Origin: Kwoniella bestiolae CBS 10118
Lineage: Eukaryota > Basidiomycota > Tremellomycetes > Tremellales > Cryptococcaceae
DNA: 64,000 nt
NCBI RefSeq assembly: GCF_000512585.2
Contig: NC_089245.1
Location: forward strand, 1,550,001 to 1,614,000
Direction of reading: 5' to 3'
Below are positions 1-12,141 of the stretch, one piece after another. Every line of letters begins with the position of its first letter. Within the stretch, counting starts at the first letter, position 1. A program made the position numbers and the translations under genes. Under the pieces are notes generated by a model. The model was not told the origin of the DNA. It worked only from the letters and a program-made list of their open reading frames with translations, and searched no databases.

Positions 1-2031
1 TTTCTTCTTCTTCATAGCGCTATACACATATAGATGCATCTCATATACTTCGTCATACCACACTATCCTTACCACTGTCAATATAGCTGAATTGGGAATA
101 CCTTAGCACCACCCCCCTAACATTTAACATTGAAGCATGGCGACTTCCGCAACAACTCCGATCTTTATATGGTGTTGCATGCCTACACTGCAAAAGCTTA
201 AAACTCTGCGATAACCACCTGCTGCGATGTATAGCATGCATCTGGTGCAATAATTCTCGTTGGAGAAGATTTGAAATCACTCAGTCAACATACATAGTAT
301 AGAAACCGATTACAGTGACACTGTTGCACACAAATTTCATTAGGGGCCCAGCTGCGTGCTATCCCCTCCGCGCAGTATATACAGTGATCCCGATCTTGTA
401 TCCATGCTATACTTTGCAGTCTCGCCATTCGCACTAGGAAAGAGAAGGCCCAAGGCCTGGAAAACACGAAGCCATAGCTCACCATTCGTGCTTGCGAGCC
501 GGTCCAACGCCTGTCATCAATTCTGATGTGCTATATATGAAGGAAACCTGAGCTGATATACTGGTCACAGCGCCATGAGTCGCCGACCGCTATCATCGCG
601 AACAGATTGTAATTGAGAATATGTCCTGTCGAAGCGGACGATTGTATAAAGTCTACAGGTGTCAGTCATGTCGCATGCTTCTTTCGACTCCGGCATGATC
701 TGCAATCCATCGTGTGCATGGTCTAGGTGATTCATTGTAAATCTCCGGGAGCTGCCGAGCCCACTTCCTTTTATCTTAATCGATCTTGTGTTCATTGATT
801 TCCTTTTATGCGCCCTACTTCCTGTCGTACTTAACAGTTTTTCATGGTTGAAGTTGAAGGAGTTCGAACGTCTCACAATAAAATCGTCAAGTCTACTTCT
901 ATCGGCTTGCGAGTCGATGCTAGTATCTCTCTTGATACTTGCCATCTTCAGGTCGGACTGTTCATTCCCATTAACTAACCTTGTCTCCTCTCCCTACCGT
1001 CATCCTCCTTCCATTGACTGTATCCTATTTCCCCTTCGATGGTTGCTGGAGGAGGCTGAAACTAGATGCGGATACAAGCTTTCCACGACAAGGCCAAAGC
1101 TTAAATCTAATTTTTTGATCTACTCCCTCGACAGAGCTCGAGCTTGCATATTCTCGTTCGCCGATTGTGGGGTTGCAGTATGTCTGACCGGCGGCTGAAG
1201 GTGCCTCTCGTGTTAAAAGGACAGGAGTGACTCTCTCCCCTGCCAACTACTGACGGCACCGCAATCACTCGCCGTGAGGTATAGACTATCGTCTGCTGTG
1301 TTCGCAAGAATGGCTCTAAGGATCACGAAGCTCTATCAAACTGGCCAATTACCTACAAAGCAAGTCCATACCTAAAGCGGGAAGAAACCATTGTGCAGTG
1401 TGAGCATGCTTCTTGTTTTCCAATTCACACAGGTCCGGACCTCGGTTCAAAGCCTGAAACTATGTCTTCTTTTGATGCCAGCCCGTGCGTGTACTGGTTT
1501 TTTGGGAGCCTGCACCGACAGCCTGACTAAACAGCTTCATTTTCATTTTGACTTTCGGATGTAGCACGTTCATTCACTTGCGTCTGGTGTCAGCACATAT
1601 GATATATGAGGATGCGGGTTGCTGCCAAAGGATGTCGACAAGCGACGATTCCTCCAGCCGTCGACTTGCTCATAGATGATATCGCTATCGAAGGGCGAGA
1701 GACAGGCATCGGGAAGGGGGAGGGGATCGCTGTGAGGGGGTGCTGTAGGGGTGTAAACGGGTGATACGTGGCAAGAGCATCTTGATATCCTGCTTCACAG
1801 TCTAAAATAGCTCATTATGAATGAGCGTTGTCTTTGACTGTGTTGGTGGATATGCTCCATGTGTGTATTATCTGTATATAGGATAGGATTCAAGTCACGT
1901 GACATACACACATACCTGCATTACCATCGTCTCCAAGTATAGATTAAGCCTATTTTGTTGCTCTCTTTTCTATCTCTATGTGTACAACGACATCACCCAA
2001 CAGCAACATCATCATCCCTCATTATCTCGCC
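1..2031. other. Left-edge region without a recognisable gene
   Basis: About 2 kb upstream of the PRP24-like gene. Several open frames exist on both strands (the longest is 126 codons on the minus strand at 565-945), but none shows a recognisable domain, a convincing intron chain or biased composition. The last ~150 bases hold an E-box palindrome, listed separately, and the leader of the next gene. The rest may be the promoter plus the 3' end or promoter of a neighbour outside the window. I see nothing else I can support. Confidence 0.5.
1894..1903. promoter_or_regulatory. E-box palindrome GTCACGTGAC
   Basis: Perfect 10-bp palindrome containing CACGTG, 128 bases before the chosen start codon of the PRP24-like gene. 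CACGTG is the classical binding site of bHLH factors such as Cbf1 in fungi. The same 10-mer recurs at 28156-28165. Binding is inferred, not shown. Confidence 0.45.
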
Positions 2032-5000
2032 ATGGCAGAGTCAGACTCACAGAATCCAGCAGGCTCCGAGGATAACGCCGAAGACACTCTGACTGCCCTC
2101 AGTCAAGTCCTCTTGGATTTGGAACAACATCCGGACAATGTCATTCTCATCCGTAATCAGATTCGCCTCATGCTCGTTCTGGGTATGACGGCCGAGGTGC
2201 TCGACGCTTACGATAGACTTTCATCTCTCATAATGCTCGATGAAGGTGAGTTTATTCCACTTTTGAGCTCCCGAGTTTGGACTGACTGAAGTTCATTACA
2301 GCCACTTGGTTATCCTATTTCGATCTCAGGTTATCGTCATGTGCGTTACCGCTTTCCTTGGATGCCTTCCTGGAGATATCGGAGAAGTTCACTTTGGCAG
2401 AACAGGATTATATATGTAAGTTATATCATGAATTTGATGTTGCTGACGATCCACGAAGCCATTGCCGTGCTGGCTCGTCACATAAACTTTGTGATTCATT
2501 GCTTCCATGCGGGTGTATCGGGAAACGCCTCTAATGAGGGACCGGCATTAGCTGTTGATTCCGAGGTGAAAGAGTTCCTTACTGCGGATACCGCCAGAAG
2601 CATGATCAAAGCCTTGTACGAAAGAGGACAGGGCATGTTGAGTGGGAGCCATCAGCTTTGGCAATTATGGTTGCAGTGGGAATTGGATTTGTTGAAGAAC
2701 GCTTCGGACAAGTGAGTTCATACTAGCCAACGAGTTGATACAGATCTGTCGCTAAATAGATATTATACTATGTTGCGCTCAGAACATCTACGCTCGACCA
2801 AATCCACCTGATGTTCTCTGAACGAATGGCCGTTCCTCATACTAGTGAGTCATGCTCGTCAGGGGCAGAGCTAAACCGTTTCAGACTTCGACCAAACTTC
2901 TAGTGCATACTCCAGCTTCTGCTCCCAGTACTGCCAGGAAGAATATGAGGCCAGAATGGTGCAATCGACAGAAGCTAGCCGACCAGCAAAGATGAAGTTG
3001 AGCGAGAAACGGTACGGTAGAACCAGGAACGATTTCGAGGAACAGATCGTGAGTTGGTGGAGTCCGAAGATCCATCGCTGACCAATGGCAGTCATACGCT
3101 ACCGATGACAACGCTCGAACACAAATATTGACCGAGTATGCGGCCTGGGAATCCGACTCACGGGCTAGGAATAATACGCGCGGGAAAGGACCACAGCATG
3201 ATCAACATCTCACGAAAAGTGTTTACGAGCGGGCTGTTGCGCAATACGCCAAAGCCATGAATCCATCGCACATGGCCTTGGATGCAGCTGTAGACTCCTT
3301 GAAACACCGTGAGCATCAGTCGGAAAACCAAGGAAAAGGAGACCACGACAAAGATCACTCTGCGATCGATGCAATACACGAACAGGTTCGCGTGGCTGGT
3401 GAAGCCGTACGAGCTTACAAGGACGCCGAGGCCTCATTATGGTCAAAGTATGCGGGATGGGCGGTGAGTTCTCAAGGGCTTAAGTGACACCGCTGATAGT
3501 CAGCTCGATACCCTTTCTTTGGATTCTGCCAATCACATCTGGTCACGAGCTGCTCGGGCATGTCCTCAGAATGGGGATATCTGGGTCAACTTGTTGCTTA
3601 ATGAGGTACGTGTCTGTGTATATATGATTGACACTAATGAGGCAGGAAAAAAATGGTTCCGATCTAGGTAAAATCACAGCTATATTTGAAAAATCTCTTG
3701 CTCTGGGCTTATTATCGGCGCCCAACGATCGGACAAGTGACTTGGCCTCTGTTTTCATCTGCAGAGCAGCGTATGAGACCCGATTGGAACCACCAGAAAA
3801 TGTTCAAGGTAGGTGGACGAACGTGAATGACAAGGCTGATGCCATTAGCCTCGCTACATCCAGTCATGGTTACCATAATGAGGGGACTCGATTTGGTCTC
3901 AAGGGGTGAGTAGATATAGTTCGACCGTCGCTGATCTACCAGTCAACAAAAGCGGCGATGTGTCTCTCAAAATGGAGAAGTTTCTGCTTTCTTGGGTATG
4001 TCGGCCGAGCTCGAGTCCACCACCATCGCTGATAAGTCGACAGGCCGAAACTCGAGCACTCGACTACCTCGACCAAGTCTTAGAAATCATCGGAAAGCCA
4101 AACAAAGCTCGCTCGTCTTCGTATCAAATGGTCCTCCTTCACACTGATGTTCTAAGGTAGGTTTTTGTCATTATTAACGAGCTGATAAAATAGTCGACAT
4201 GGGCAGATCGAAGATGCCCGTCAAATATTCCTCAAAGCTATCCATCGCTCCGATCTCGACTGGCCTGAAGCAGTATACGATGCCCTCATCCAGTTCGAGC
4301 TCGTGCATGGTACTCTGGACTCCCTTTTTGATGCGAGAAGCACCATAGATAAGGAGAAGGACAAGTTATTGAAGCGCAGAGAGAAAGTTGCGATGGATCA
4401 ACAACAGTATATGATCTCGGCCGACGGTACGGACGCAGTTGCGGATTCTGCGTCGCAACCTGTGGCGGAGCAGGTCGAAGCGATCATCGATCCTACACAC
4501 AACACTTCCAACGAAAAGGACCAGAACTTCAAACGGTAGGTTTGCTGATGACAATATGCCCACATCCATCAAAGTCATGCAGATTCGTTACTAACGGATG
4601 TTCACATTTTCCTCAGTGATCGTGAGCATACTACGATTTTGCTGAGCGGATTACCAAAAGGCGTCTCCCCGGATCGTGTCAATTCTCTCTTTTCAGATGT
4701 AGGTCTCATGTCGCTTTGATACGAGACAAGATCAAATCCAATTAGCTAATATAACCAAACAGTGTGGTGCTGTACGGGAAACAACCATTCTTGCAGACAG
4801 TGACAGCATGTTTGATGCTGCTTTGGTGGAGTTCTCGAACGTCGATGCGGTCCCGCTTGCACTCCAGAAAGACCGCAGGAAGATCGATGGCAATGAAACG
4901 TCAGTCTCTATGCTGTGGCGCTCGACCCTTTTCGTCACCAATTTTGCGCCAGATATCGATGATGCCGCGCTTCGACAGCTGTTCGGTCAGGTGAGTCATT

Positions 5001-6311
5001 CTAGAGGCTGCCCACGCTAATCAGATAGTACGGACGCATATTACAAATTCGTTGGCCCAGCAGGAAGTATGCGAATAACCGAAGGTTCTGCTATGTGACT
5101 ATGGAGTCTCCGGTAGGTCTTCGTGCTCAGCTCAGGTGGAATTCATGTTGACCTATATTTGTCCAGGCTGCGGCTCAAGAGGCTTTGATCTTACATGGTT
5201 ACAAGACGGGCACGGAAGGATTCAGCATGAATGTACTCATCTCCGATCCATCGGCCAAATCTCAACGAAGTGATGTCGGTAATGCGACGTTGTTCATTGG
5301 CGGGTTGAATGACAGAACGACAGAGGCGGATGTCAGAACTTTATTACAAGGTGTAAGGTCTCATGGCATCGGTCCAATGGCACAGCTGATAGTCCTTCCT
5401 TCTAGTGTGGGACCATTCGACATATCAAGTTAGGATGGGATCCTGCCAGGAAGATCTGTAGAGGGTTTGCTTTTGTTGATATGGCTTCGGAGGTGAGTCC
5501 AAGGTGGCGGGAGCTAAGCTGATCCAAGCAGTCAGATGCAAATGCGTGCTTGCCCCTCAATGGTACCTCTTATCAAAAGAAATTCCTAAAAGTTCAGATC
5601 AGCGACCCCAATTTTGCCAACAAGAAAGCCAAGGATCGGTGAGCGGTATCTAAACGTATCATCGTACTACCGCTAATGAAACTCCAGAAAACCGGATCAA
5701 GCTGCCGAAAGAAGAGATAGATTGATAACCTTGGCAAATCTGCCTGAAAAAACACAGGAAGGTCTACTGCATCAAGCCCTCGAGAAAATTATACCGGTTA
5801 GAAGACTGGAAGTATTCGCTAAAACCCACGAAGCTGTCGCCGAACTCGACTCTTCTCAGGTATGTCCAATCTGAGGGTAGCCGCGACGCTGTCCTGATAT
5901 GCTGATTTGGTATCGTAGGATGTTGGAAAACTCCTTTTACGCTCTGAACCGTTCATTTTCGAAGGCAATGAGATCCAATTCTCCACCCAGAGAAGTCGAA
6001 CGACTGCCGCGACTTCGACCCCCAATACAAGTGAGATAACAACAACGACCTTTGCACCTCGTGCGGCTCGAAAAGCCAAAGCTATTGCGAAACCTCGACC
6101 AACAGCAGTTGCTGCCGCCGCTTCAGCCGCGACAGCGGTGAAAGACGGTTCTGCCTCAATCTTGAATGGACAAGATGATTTCAGAGCATTAGTTGCTGCC
6201 AAGAACAAACAGCGAGAGGACAAGTTAGTAATCGCAAGAGACGGTGTAACGGGCGAGAAGAGGAAGTCTGAGCTCGAGGATAAAGAAGACACCAAGAGAA
6301 GTCGTACATAG
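2032..6311 (+). CDS. PRP24: Prp24/SART3-like U4/U6 snRNP recycling factor
   Basis: Predicted 1115-aa nuclear RNA-binding protein that would reanneal U4 and U6 snRNAs between rounds of splicing. Exons: 2032-2245, 2302-2415, 2459-2711, 2783-2844, 2885-3048, 3092-3463, 3504-3605, 3646-3808, 3849-3905, 3943-3995, 4044-4156, 4194-4535, 4617-4698, 4763-4990, 5029-5112, 5167-5352, 5406-5492, 5532-5638, 5688-5859, 5919-6311. The N-terminal ~660 residues look like HAT helical repeats. RRMs follow at about 674-750, 752-828 (TLFVTNF) and 842-918 (TLFIGGL), with a degenerate fourth at about 940-1015. A QDDFRALV motif near residue 1070 resembles the LSm-contacting tail of Prp24/SART3. An in-frame ATG lies at 1978, but the one at 2032 has the better context (GCCATGG). 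The gene is convergent with the next one, 58 bp between stops. Confidence 0.9.
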
Positions 6312-6369
6312 TCAATTATGAGACAACAATATGCAAACTAAGTTATATGTAAAATATGTATGTATACTG

Positions 6370-8441
6370 TTAGTCCATCCCAAAGAGTCTACGCCACCAT
6401 CTTTTGAACCGATACCATCTGCTTCCCCGCCATCCGGATCTTCTCGATTCGTTGCCGACCCACATCCTGCCTGTACCACACCTAACTACCCCTTCTTCAT
6501 CCTCTATTTCGACCTTGGGTACGTGTACGACCTTGGGCTCTGAGTCATCAACATTTCCCACAGATATCGCGTCCCACCTCGCTTCTTCCGTACCTTTGAC
6601 TCCTCGGCCGGGTCTGACGAACGGAAATCGGACGTCACCTTTCGTACCGATAAATCGGGGGAAAAGTGCTTTTAGATGTTCCGCTTCTTGATCCGATATA
6701 TGAGCAGGGAATATCCACAATCTGAAGCGAGGTTTGTTCAGGTCAGCTTCTTCGGCAGCGATATCATCCTCCGTAGGTTCGTCTTCATCATCCTCCATGA
6801 GAGGCTGCACGGAGACATGCGCGAGATTGCCGAAACCATCGTCGCTAGTATCGCTGCGCGTACGACGGCCAAGAAGGTGTACTCGATCTTCTGAGACACG
6901 CGGAGGGATGACGGGACGATTATGAGGTTCTTGTCCATGTTGAAGGGACTGATCAGCTGCACCTTGAGCAAAAAAAGGAGAATCAAGATTACCGGGACCA
7001 GCTATATCATCGGTTGAGGCCCTTTGGAGGGGGTTGGGTATGGTGTGGGCAGCGTCGGAGGCGGTCGTCGGAAGATGACGACGGGACGGAGGAGGCGGAG
7101 GTGCAGGTCCCCGCCTGTTCGAACGAGCATCGGTAAAAGGATCTGATATAGCTCTCGAACGAGAGTTCAGTTCCCCGGAGGCATTTGGTGGAGAGATTGC
7201 AAGCTCCTCCTGACTGTCGTAGCGGACCGGTGCTCGCTGAGTGGAAGGTCTGGGCGGAGGTCTAGCCCGAGTCTCAGAGTACGATCTCGGTAAAGTCCTC
7301 ATTCGACGGAGTTTGGGGGGTGATGTGAGGGGTTGATCTTCAAAACCAAGGACACCTTTGAGGAAAGAGACTGCTTCATGCATGAATTCGTTGCCGCTAA
7401 AGAATGATTAGCTTTGCATGTGGGCCATTGGGACTCACCCAGACTCCAAGAACACCGCATCATCTATTTCCCAGACCAATCTCGAACCGCCTGCTCCACC
7501 TCGATTAGCATCACCCCTACTTTGAGCCCGTAAAGCTCCCCAAAGTCCTCTGAAGAACGGTTCAACACCTCCTGTCTTGCTTGTACACCATGTGGAGATG
7601 AACTTTTGGGCTTTTTCGCATCGCTCTGCTTTTGCTCTGGGACTGATCAAGTCTTGCCGAGCGAGGGGTGTCAACGAAGCCGATGCTATCGTGCTGGATA
7701 TCAAAGCGTGGAATGACGATATACGGAGCCGTAAATGATGAAGATGAGCGAGTGAACGTAGAGATGACTGGAGTCGTGTATAGGCAGCTCGATGTGATGG
7801 AGGAAGTGAGGCCAGTGTGGATGAGATGTATGAGGAGGAATCTTCAGGAGGTGTCGGGGAAAAATAGAACAAGCGACAGTGATGTGCGAAAAGTTGAAGA
7901 TCCTGCTTGATGCTCAGCGATTGTCAAGACAAAGGTGACTCACAGATGGGTTTGGACTCCGAACACCCTCGACTCGATGATAACCCACGCCCTCTCTACC
8001 AGAATAGACATTAGCTAATGGCGGACTCTGCACTCCGCTGTCTTTCCGTGATCTGGATGGACCTTGTTCCGAGCCTTGTCGAACCACAGGAGGTGGTAGA
8101 TTTGATTCATTGGATCCTCGACGCGACCAATGGCCGGTTCTAGAGTGAGCCCTTGAGCCAGGCGTGACAGGAGGAGAGCGGACTCGGTTCGGGACATCGC
8201 CGTTCCAAGCGGCTAGTCCACCAGGACGAGCACGGGTTTGAGAGTGACTAGGCGATTCGACGGAAGTGGGGAGATTATAGGAGAACCCTGGCTTGACAGG
8301 AGAATGACCAGCTGATCTTATCGACGAGCTGGATGGAGCATTGCTGTGAGTATTGACACGAAGAGGAGGTGGGCGCCTTGACCGTGAAGGGGGAGGTGAA
8401 GGGGGATAATTCGCATTGGGATCATACGTTGAACGAGACAT
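6370..8441 (-). CDS. Unknown 662-aa low-complexity protein
   Basis: I do not recognise this protein. Exons on the minus strand: 8441-7944, 7902-7439, 7396-6370; both introns are very short (41 and 42 nt) and the frame is continuous over 662 codons. Residues 1-166 are rich in Pro, Ser and Arg. Residues ~175-320 form a better-ordered, helix-prone segment with many Leu and Ala. The remainder is again Pro/Arg-rich, with an acidic patch (DDEDEPTEDD) followed by a compact stretch with hydrophobic residues (FRLWIFPAHI). The protein ends in a tail rich in Trp, Arg and Lys (RFKRWWRRLFGMD), which could be an amphipathic membrane- or nucleic-acid-binding helix. That role is a guess. Start chosen as the first ATG of the open frame. 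Confidence 0.7.
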
Positions 8442-8916
8442 GAAAGCCAGTGATGTTGTTGGTGATGCAGATTATGACTCGCTTCTCGGAGCTTATTGAG
8501 TAGTACAGCAAAGATAGTCGTAACGGTCGTATGATCCACTGAATGGGCGTTACGAACGATGATGATGATTGATGAATGATGAATCAACGGTATGAGAAGG
8601 ATCCCAAAGCAACAATCAAGTTACAGTATATATACATGAAGATTCATTCAACGCGTCTCAATATGAGGTTATATAACCTGCCACTACATTCAACAGCATG
8701 ATCCAATGCCATCATCCATTACTCTGCCCCTCATCGCTGACCATCACTCAACACTCAATCATGCAATCTTGGTCGACGTCCATGCAAAGATGTAGCCAGC
8801 AGAATCAACATTGCATCGGAGAGCAGTCAAGAATTCAATACGTTCACCCGACTTTGCTACATATTTCAAAATTATCTTCGTCAAACCCAATCATCGAAAC
8901 ATCGCCATCCTGACCC
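8442..8916. other. Intergenic region
   Basis: Lies upstream of the unknown 662-aa gene and downstream of the TspO gene, so it should hold the first gene's promoter. It contains an irregular GATGAT/GATTGATGAATGAT stretch around 8556-8583 and a TATATATACATG near 8626. No gene seen. Confidence 0.5.
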
Positions 8917-9732
8917 TTATTTCCTGTCTCGGTTGAGGAAGACGTAACCAGCATTGAGGTAGGTGGCTAATACACTCTCCGTTAGCTGAGGATACTGCGA
9001 TAGCTAAGAACAAAAGAACTCACCGTAACCGAGCCAAGCACAGTAAGGAGCGAGGAACCAGGTAGTGCTGAATGGAGTGTATAGATTGTGCATCTTCACG
9101 GTCATTGCGGTGACTGTTCCGAACAAAGCGAGGATGTTACCGAGAGCAAGCTCCTTCTGCTTGAATCCGAACATCAAGGGGGACCAAAGCAAGTTGATAG
9201 CCAATTGTCCATAGTAGAGTTGGAGAGCTTGGTCTGCGTCGGCACTAAACAAGGAGGTATATGATAAGTCTGTGTTAGATGTATACGGATATCAAAAAGA
9301 CACCACATACGTTCCAGATGGAGTGACAGCGCTGTCGAAAGCCCGTACGGTAAGATGGGAAGCATATCCCATGAGTCCGTAGAGGACAGTCCATACCTGA
9401 AGACAGGTCAGCTAAAACCGATTAACACGAAGGAAACAAAAAAAAAAGACATACGGGACCAAAGACCTCTCTGGGAGGGTTTCCAGGGGGAGGTGTCATA
9501 GTCTTGAACCAGTTGCTTCTGGAAGATTTACCAGTGGCGAAACCACTGGCAATTCCGAGACCGATAGGGAGACCCACTGAACGCAAGAGAACTTCAATCA
9601 AGGGATTCTCTCAAGATAGGTAAAACGTGGATGTGGAGTACAAGACGTTGAGAATCCAGTAAAGTGAACCCACTCACCAGCCAAGTATGGGTTCCTTGCT
9701 ACATCAAAGAGGACTTCTGGCAAAGGAGACAT
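8917..9732 (-). CDS. TspO/MBR family translocator protein
   Basis: 177-aa five-helix membrane protein of the TspO/peripheral benzodiazepine receptor family, which binds porphyrins and sterols and sits in the outer mitochondrial membrane of many eukaryotes. Exons (minus): 9732-9678, 9576-9455, 9396-9311, 9244-9024, 8966-8917; the first intron is 101 nt, the others 58-66. Family hallmarks are present: PPREVFGPVWTVLYGLMGYAS-like block after the first helix (residues ~51-71), LLWSPLMFG in the middle and a C-terminal WFLAPYCAWLGYATYLN-like block. The length matches the family (about 160-180 aa). The fungal function is not settled; a link to tetrapyrrole or redox stress is possible. Divergent from RIO1. 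Confidence 0.93.
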
Positions 9733-9844
9733 GGTGATGGGATGGTGTGTTTGTACGAGGTGTTACTGATAGACTGATAAGTTTAGCGGTACGGCGAGAT
9801 TGGAGGTATACACAAGGGTAACAAGAAGGAAGAGAGAGAAGTAG

Positions 9845-9867
9845 TATATATATATATATATATATAT
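9845..9867. repeat. (TA)n microsatellite
   Basis: Uninterrupted TA dinucleotide run of about 23 bases, followed by a second run at 9877-9889. It lies about 110 bases upstream of the TspO start. Confidence 0.9.
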
Positions 9868-10049
9868 GATATGGTGTATATATATATATGATTGGCTGTT
9901 CTGTTCTGTTTGTTCACCTGACAGAGTCAGAGGAATGATGACTATGACGTACATAAGGAAAAAAAGACAAGTTCAAGTTTCACATTACATAATATATAGA
10001 TATATATATATATGTATATACAGACATTCTGCTACTTACATAATGACAG

Positions 10050-10055
10050 CACGTG
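10050..10055. promoter_or_regulatory. E-box CACGTG
   Basis: CACGTG hexamer about 200 bases upstream of the RIO1 start and 320 bases upstream of the TspO start. Candidate bHLH (Cbf1-like) site; binding is inferred. Confidence 0.35.
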
Positions 10056-10257
10056 GTTGTGGTAGGTGGTAATGACATGTTCCGCCGGAACAGGTGGGTT
10101 TCCAGTTTTAGTTTTTGCCACCAAAAGGTCAAAAGGTCAAAATGATATCTTAGATGAGATAGATGGGATAGATATCCAAAGTTGATCTTATAGTCATCTC
10201 TCTCTGTCTCTCGTTGCCTTTTCGTCCTGCTATCAACATCGATTTTCGGATCCCATC

Positions 10258-12141
10258 ATGTCCAGGAACTCAACCGCAGGCTATATCGATCAGAGTGAGA
10301 ATGACGTCGCTGCACAAGCAGCTCAGGTGGATTCAGAGGTGTCACATCAATTCGACGATGCTCAATCTAGTGGCTCAAGTATGGAGGAGGAGTCGGACGA
10401 AGGGGTACCATTCGATGATCTGTCTGTGTCTGATGATCAGTTTGACCAGAATATCGGTGGACTAGAAGACGGGGACTTGGACGAAGAGTCTGGAGACTGG
10501 GATGTTGATGACGAAGACTGGGAATTAGCCAATGGCGGTGAGTGCTATGTGAGGGATACGATTTTGCTGATATGATAGATTTCACCAAGCAATATAATCG
10601 AGTGAGGCAGCAACACGCTGCGACAACCGGTTCTGCCCCTTTACCTGCCCGTAATGCCCCTTCTCAGGCATCTTCTTCCAAAACCTCCAAGACCAATCCG
10701 TTCGCCAGTGTAGGTGTGGCCATGAACCCAAAGGTTGCGCATGAGAAGCAGGACAAGGATAAGAGTGATCGCGCGACTCAGGATCAGGTCTTAGACTCTA
10801 GAACTAGACTAGTATTGGCTGGCTTGGTGAACCGTAACCTTATAGGCAAGATTGAGCGGTGTGTAAGCACTGGTAAAGAGGTAAGTCACGATCGTACGGG
10901 GAACCATCGCTGACAGACCAGGCAAATGTGTATTATGCTCTTCCTGGTGTCGCTGTCAAAATATACAGAACTTCTATCCTCAATTTCAGATCTCGATCAA
11001 ACTACATAGTTGGGGAGCAGCGTTTTAAAGGGGAATACACTTCATCCAAGAATCCAAGGAAGATGGTGAGGGTGTGGGCGGAGAAAGAGTTACGGAACTT
11101 GCGACGTTTGGTGCAAGGTGGTATACGTGCGCCTAAAGTATTTGATTGCAAGGAAAATGTCTTGGTGATGGAATTTTTGGGCGACGGTGACAAGTGAGTC
11201 TGACTTACGTCAGGTCCAAGCTGACTTGAGTAGTGCATCACCTCGATTGAAAGATGCGCAAGTCGAGGCAGATCGGCTAGACGCTTTGTATGCCGAGCTC
11301 GTTATAGCTGCTAGGCGGATGTACCAGCATTGTCATCTAGTTCACGCTGATCTAAGTGAATATAACATTCTGTGAGTGATCAGCCGTATCGCACCGGGTG
11401 CGATCATCACTAATATAAAATCCCAATAAGACTGCACGAAGGTCACTTGTGGATTATCGATGTATCTCAGTCCGTCGAACATGATCACCCCAAGGCTTTC
11501 GACTTTCTACGGGCTGATTTACAGAACGTCGAGGACTTCTTTGAACGTCGTGGGGTCAAATGTCTAGGTCTCAGAAGAGCATGGGAATTTGTGGTCACCG
11601 AGAATGTGGGACTGAGCCCGGAGGAAGAACTGAGTACAGGTGGAGATGACAAGCTCACAGCCATAGTTACCGAATGGTTAAGCCAACCATCAAACAAAAC
11701 AGATGATGCTGTCTTCATGTCGTCCTATATCCCTCGAACATTGGCCGAAGTCTATGATCCAGAACGAGACGTAGATCTCTTAAAACGTGGAGGAGGGGAC
11801 GATCTGATCTATGCTGGGATCACCGGCTTGAAATTAGCAGAGAAAACGGAGCGGAAAGAGGTGAAAGAAGTTCGATTCGAGGATGCCCCGGCGGAGGAGG
11901 AGGTGGCTGAATCAAATTGGGAGGCTGAAGATGAGCCGCATAAACCACGGGGTTTCCGTCATGAAGATAAGGATGCTAAAAAGGTGAGTTTCGCGCTCAT
12001 TCATCTTGGTCGCGTCGACTAACAACACTCGTATTTTGGTAGGAACGTAAAAAGGCTCTCAAGGAGGAAAATCGGGAAAAACGGAAGAACAAGATGCCTA
12101 AAGCGGAGAAGCAGCGTTTGATCAAGAAATCTCAGAAGTAA
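10258..12141 (+). CDS. RIO1: RIO1 atypical serine kinase/ATPase
   Basis: 547-aa RIO1-family kinase-ATPase that matures the 40S ribosomal subunit in the cytoplasm (release of assembly factors, 20S to 18S rRNA processing). Exons: 10258-10537, 10579-10880, 10922-11193, 11234-11371, 11431-11983, 12043-12141. The N-terminal ~150 residues are acidic and disordered. The RIO P-loop variant STGKEANVYYA spans an exon junction (residues ~190-200) and the ATP-binding lysine is K207 in VAVKIYR. The catalytic loop HADLSEYNIL (D324, N329) and metal-binding DVSQSVEHDHP (D341) are intact. The C-terminus is Lys/Arg-rich, as usual in RIO1. All catalytic residues are present, so an active enzyme is expected. Confidence 0.96.

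Larger units (their letters stand above)
9733..10257. promoter_or_regulatory. Shared promoter region of TspO gene and RIO1
   Basis: Divergent intergenic region of 525 bp. It carries three TA-rich dinucleotide runs (9845-9867, 9877-9889, 10001-10013), an E-box at 10050-10055, a GGTCAAAAGGTCAAAA direct duplication near 10124-10140 and a C/T-rich stretch just before the RIO1 start. The TA runs may act as TATA-like elements for either gene. Confidence 0.5.

Noticed and set aside
565..945. 126-codon open frame on the minus strand near the left edge
   Set aside because: No domain, no supporting intron pattern and no compositional signal; chance frame is as likely.
2712..2759. Shorter intron 3 in the PRP24-like gene ending at 2759
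   Set aside because: It leads to a stop codon after 18 codons; the acceptor at 2781-2782 keeps the HAT-repeat reading frame.
9845..10013. TA runs as CRISPR-like or transposon-end repeats
   Set aside because: Simple dinucleotide microsatellites without spacers, terminal structures or duplications.
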